Part shown: one piece after another, positions 6,234 to 9,046 of the stretch
Layout: the number at the start of each line of letters is the position of its first letter
Position numbering within the stretch: position 1 is the first letter of the stretch
DNA from: Alphaproteobacteria bacterium
GTDB taxonomy: Bacteria > Pseudomonadota > Alphaproteobacteria > Micropepsales > Micropepsaceae
Assembly (NCBI GenBank): GCA_028869725.1
Contig: JAGWRJ010000345.1
Location: forward strand, 1-9,046
Direction: 5' to 3'
DNA: 9,046 nucleotides
The notes under the pieces: generated by a model
Told to the model about the DNA's origin: nothing
Seen by the model: the letters and a program-made list of their open reading frames with translations, nothing else
Database searches by the model: none
Program-made: the position numbers and the translations under genes

Positions 6234-9046
6234 CTATGCTTGCGACGCGCCCACAGCGCGTGGTGCTAGACGTTCAAGTATCACCGGCATCGCCAGCAGC
6301 ACCAGTGGCAACTGCACAATAATGCCAGCGATGATCGCGATGGCGAGTGGTTGCAGCATCTGGTCTCCAGAGCCGCTGATGGCGGCCCCAAGCGGCAACA
6401 GGGCGAGCACCATGGCAAGCGTGCTCATCACGATGGGCCGCAACCGGTTCACCGCTGCAGACCGCAAAGCCTCGCGCCTTGGCATTGTCTTTTCCAGTTC
6501 CTGACACTCCGAGGCATAGAAAATCGCCATCTCGGTGCCGATGCCGATGATCATGACCATGCCCATCATGGCGGTGATGTTGAGTTCGATGCCGGTGAGC
6601 CATAGACCGACGAAGACTGCGCTGCTCGAGACCACCGCACTGGCGATAATCACAATGGGCAGCAGAAACTCATTGTAAAGGAACAGAAGCAAGATGAATT
6701 CCGCGATCGCCCCTGCGGCGAACACACGGATCATGCCTGCAGCCGCCATCTGCTGCTGCTTGTACTGTCCGCCGATCGAGTAATAGACACCCTTCGGCAG
6801 GGCTCCCGCCTTCGCCAGAACCTTTTGGACCGCGGCGATCGTCGATCCCAAATCATGGCCACCACCGATCTCAGCTGTGATGGGTACGATCTGAGCGAGA
6901 TTGTCGCGCGTGATCTGCGGCTGACCGGCGACGAACGCGATTTTGGCCACCTGCTTCAACGGGAAGACGCGCCCATTGGGCGAATGAATCAGGATCTTTC
7001 CGAGCTGGTCACGATACAATTTTTCGCGGAGCGGGTTGAGCCAGAGGCGCACGCCGACGTCCTGAACCTCGCCCAGATATTTGGTCACCACCGCGCCATT
7101 GAGATAGTGATAGACCTGTGCCCGGACCTCGTCCGGCGTCATGCCCTGGCTGGCGGCGGCCGCGGGATCGACATGGATTTCGAGCGCATCGCCAGCCGGG
7201 ATCACGCCGTTATTGACGGATGCTGGCACGATGCCCGGCACTTTGGAGATCGCGTCGGCCACTTTGGGCGCGAGACTGTCGAGAATATTTGGATTGCCTG
7301 CGCTCAGCGCGATTACCACGGGCTGACGCCGCCCCACCATGTCGCCGATCATATCGCTCAAGAGCTGATGCGGATCGAGTTCGATGCCCGGAACCATCGT
7401 TGTGATCTCGGCCGTAAGGCCATCCATGACTGTCCCGATTGGCGGGCGTTTGGACGGGGGAACGAGCTTGACAAAGAAGTCGCCTTGATAGCTCTCGATC
7501 AGATCGCCGCCGAGCCCGGCGCCGGTACGGCGTGAATAGGTCTCCACATAGGGACTCTTTTTGAGGATCGCCTCGACCTGCTGGAGCTCCCGATTGGTCT
7601 CGACCAGCGAGGTGCCGGGCTGCGTCTGGTAGTCGATCACGAAGCCGCCTTCGTCCATCCGAGGCAGGAAGCCGGTGCCAACATGGCCGTAGGCCAAATA
7701 GCCAAGACCCACGAGAAGGGCGGCGCCGACGACGACCCAAAGCGGACGCGCCATCAGGCGATCGAGGAGACGTGCATGGGTGCGCACCAGCCAGGTCTCG
7801 CGGCCATGGCTCGGGTCCTGCCACTTCTGAAAATCGATTGCCATGCGCGCCAGGAGCGGGACGACCAGCGCGGTGAGGATGTAGGAGATGATAAGCGCCG
7901 AGGCCATCGTCAGTGACAGGAATTTGAAGAAGGCACCAGTGACGCCGCTCAGAAAAGCCAATGGAACAAAGATGATGATGGTGGCAAAGCTCGACCCGAA
8001 CAGGGGCGACAGGAATTCCCGCGCCGCCTGGAGCACGGTTCGCTTCGGGTCTTCGACGCCAGGTGCGCCTGAACGGCGCGCGATGTGCTCGATCATCACG
8101 ATGGCATCGTCGATCAACAGACCGATGGCCGCCGCAATCCCGCCGAGGGTCATGATGTTGAAACTGAGGCCCAAGCCATAGAGGAGCAGGACTGTGATCA
8201 GCACGGAGACCGGCACGATCACCATCGCCACGGCGGTGACCCGCCAGTTGCGTAGGAAGCCCCACACAACAAAGGCAGCAAAGACGATGCCGATCAGGAT
8301 CGCCTCTTCCACTGCGCTGATGGACGAGCGCACGAGTTCGGTCTGGTCGTACCATTTGACCAGATGGATCGAACTCGGCTGGGTCTTCATGAAGGACTTC
8401 AACCGGGCCTCGACCTTCCTGGCCAGCGAGAGGGAATCGGCGCTGTCCTGCTGATAGACGTCGACCTGGACGGCGGGTTTGCCATTGTCATTGACGAGCA
8501 GCCACTGCGGCACCGTGCCCATTTGTACGGTGCCCAGATCGGACAGGCGGATCATACCGCCCTTCGGCGTTCTGATCGCCATGTTGGAGACCGACTTCAC
8601 TGAGGCAAAGGCGTTGTTGTCGATGACGAGGTAGAGCAGATCATTGTCTTCCAACCGCCCGACCGCACTGATCGCGTTGGTGGCCGAGATGGCGCTCGAG
8701 ACCTGATCGAGCGTCAACCCATAGGCGGCGAGTTTTTCCGGACTGATCTTGACCTGCACTTCCGGTGTCTGCCCGCCGAGGATACCGACTCGCCTGATCC
8801 CCTGGATCCCGGTGAGCAGCGGAGTGAGCTGATATTTGGCCAGACGCTTGAGGTCCGAGGGCGATTGCTTGTCCGAGATGAGCGCATAGGAGACGAACGG
8901 CATGATGATCGTCGGGCTCATCTGGATGGCGTCGTAGGTCGTGCCCTGAGGCAAGTCAGGGAGTTTCTGGGCCAGGGCGGTGTCGACCCGCAAGAGTGCC
9001 TGGTTCATGTCGAAGCCCCAGGGGAAATCGACGAAGAGCTCGGCCG
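6234..9046 (-). CDS. RND efflux permease, HME/CzcA-CusA-like, N-terminus beyond the window
   Basis: This is the inner-membrane pump of a tripartite proton-driven efflux system, visible for about 936 residues. The frame stays open to the right edge, where it reads AELFVDFPWGFD before MNQALL, matching an internal RND segment. The true start therefore lies outside, with roughly 100 residues missing, and the ATG at 9008 is internal. Counting from the edge, residues 231-246 (WYDQTELVRSSISAVE) lead into helix 2. Helix 4 carries GLLIDDAIVMIEH with Asp312, Asp313 and Glu319, the proton-relay positions. GTGFLPRMDEGGF (457-468) is the RND signature that opens the second half. Helix 10 carries GIGTEMAIF with Glu838, where AcrB-type drug pumps have lysine. 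The DEG and the helix 10 glutamate resemble heavy-metal (HME) pumps, while the paired aspartates resemble drug (HAE) pumps. Adaptor and outer-membrane genes are not in view; they may lie upstream, beyond the right edge. The gene converges with the propeller gene. Substrate uncertain. Confidence 0.92.
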   Translation of the reverse strand, partial: AELFVDFPWGFDMNQALLRVDTALAQKLPDLPQGTTYDAIQMSPTIIMPFVSYALISDKQSPSDLKRLAKYQLTPLLTGIQGIRRVGILGGQTPEVQVKISPEKLAAYGLTLDQVSSAISATNAISAVGRLEDNDLLYLVIDNNAFASVKSVSNMAIRTPKGGMIRLSDLGTVQMGTVPQWLLVNDNGKPAVQVDVYQQDSADSLSLARKVEARLKSFMKTQPSSIHLVKWYDQTELVRSSISAVEEAILIGIVFAAFVVWGFLRNWRVTAVAMVIVPVSVLITVLLLYGLGLSFNIMTLGGIAAAIGLLIDDAIVMIEHIARRSGAPGVEDPKRTVLQAAREFLSPLFGSSFATIIIFVPLAFLSGVTGAFFKFLSLTMASALIISYILTALVVPLLARMAIDFQKWQDPSHGRETWLVRTHARLLDRLMARPLWVVVGAALLVGLGYLAYGHVGTGFLPRMDEGGFVIDYQTQPGTSLVETNRELQQVEAILKKSPYVETYSRRTGAGLGGDLIESYQGDFFVKLVPPSKRPPIGTVMDGLTAEITTMVPGIELDPHQLLSDMIGDMVGRRQPVVIALSAGNPNILDSLAPKVADAISKVPGIVPASVNNGVIPAGDALEIHVDPAAAASQGMTPDEVRAQVYHYLNGAVVTKYLGEVQDVGVRLWLNPLREKLYRDQLGKILIHSPNGRVFPLKQVAKIAFVAGQPQITRDNLAQIVPITAEIGGGHDLGSTIAAVQKVLAKAGALPKGVYYSIGGQYKQQQMAAAGMIRVFAAGAIAEFILLLFLYNEFLLPIVIIASAVVSSSAVFVGLWLTGIELNITAMMGMVMIIGIGTEMAIFYASECQELEKTMPRREALRSAAVNRLRPIVMSTLAMVLALLPLGAAISGSGDQMLQPLAIAIIAGIIVQLPLVLLAMPVILERLAPRAVGASQA

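Noticed and set aside
7210..8355. A 381-residue minus-strand frame inside the RND gene.
   Set aside because: It is an alternate-frame shadow rich in Arg, Pro and His. The RND frame is continuous and carries all family motifs.
9006..9008. ATG at 9008 as the true start of the RND permease.
   Set aside because: The frame stays open to the window edge with RND-like sequence (VDFPWGFD), and the large N-terminal first helix is missing. This Met is internal.

Overview
The window comes from a GC-rich Gram-negative bacterium, most likely an alphaproteobacterium. The signs are strong GC bias at third codon positions, a Tat-exported laccase-like enzyme, a Sec-exported beta-propeller protein and an RND efflux pump. 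I cannot place it below class level from sequence alone. It looks like a piece of a metal or toxic-compound resistance and efflux region. There are no tRNA or rRNA genes, insertion sequences, transposases or CRISPR repeats.

Layout: (1) Positions 11-3080 hold a compact leftward (minus-strand) set of three genes: a small PadR-family regulator, a Tat-exported multicopper oxidase and a full-length ChrA chromate transporter. The spacings are 35 and 14 bases, so this is probably one operon. (2) Positions 3081-3492 form a roughly 410-base divergent control region. It carries a perfect inverted repeat (ATATCGA-ACA-TCGATAT) overlapping a plausible leftward -10 box, which is a good candidate PadR operator. 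(3) Positions 3493-4722 encode a rightward 12-helix MFS transporter. (4) Positions 5008-6084 encode a rightward secreted YncE-like beta-propeller protein. It ends just before a very strong GC-rich hairpin at 6091-6120. (5) Positions 6234-9046 hold the leftward C-terminal ~936 residues of an RND efflux permease, whose N-terminus lies beyond the right edge.

How they may work together (inference): the PadR protein probably represses its own operon until an inducer is present. The operon would then supply a periplasmic copper-dependent oxidase and an inner-membrane chromate exporter. The MFS and RND pumps would add further export capacity. The periplasmic propeller protein has no assignable activity. 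The most notable points are the PadR-oxidase-ChrA arrangement without the usual ChrB regulator, the operator overlapping the promoter, the phenylalanine at the expected axial type 1 copper position of the oxidase, and the mixed heavy-metal/drug RND signature of the pump.
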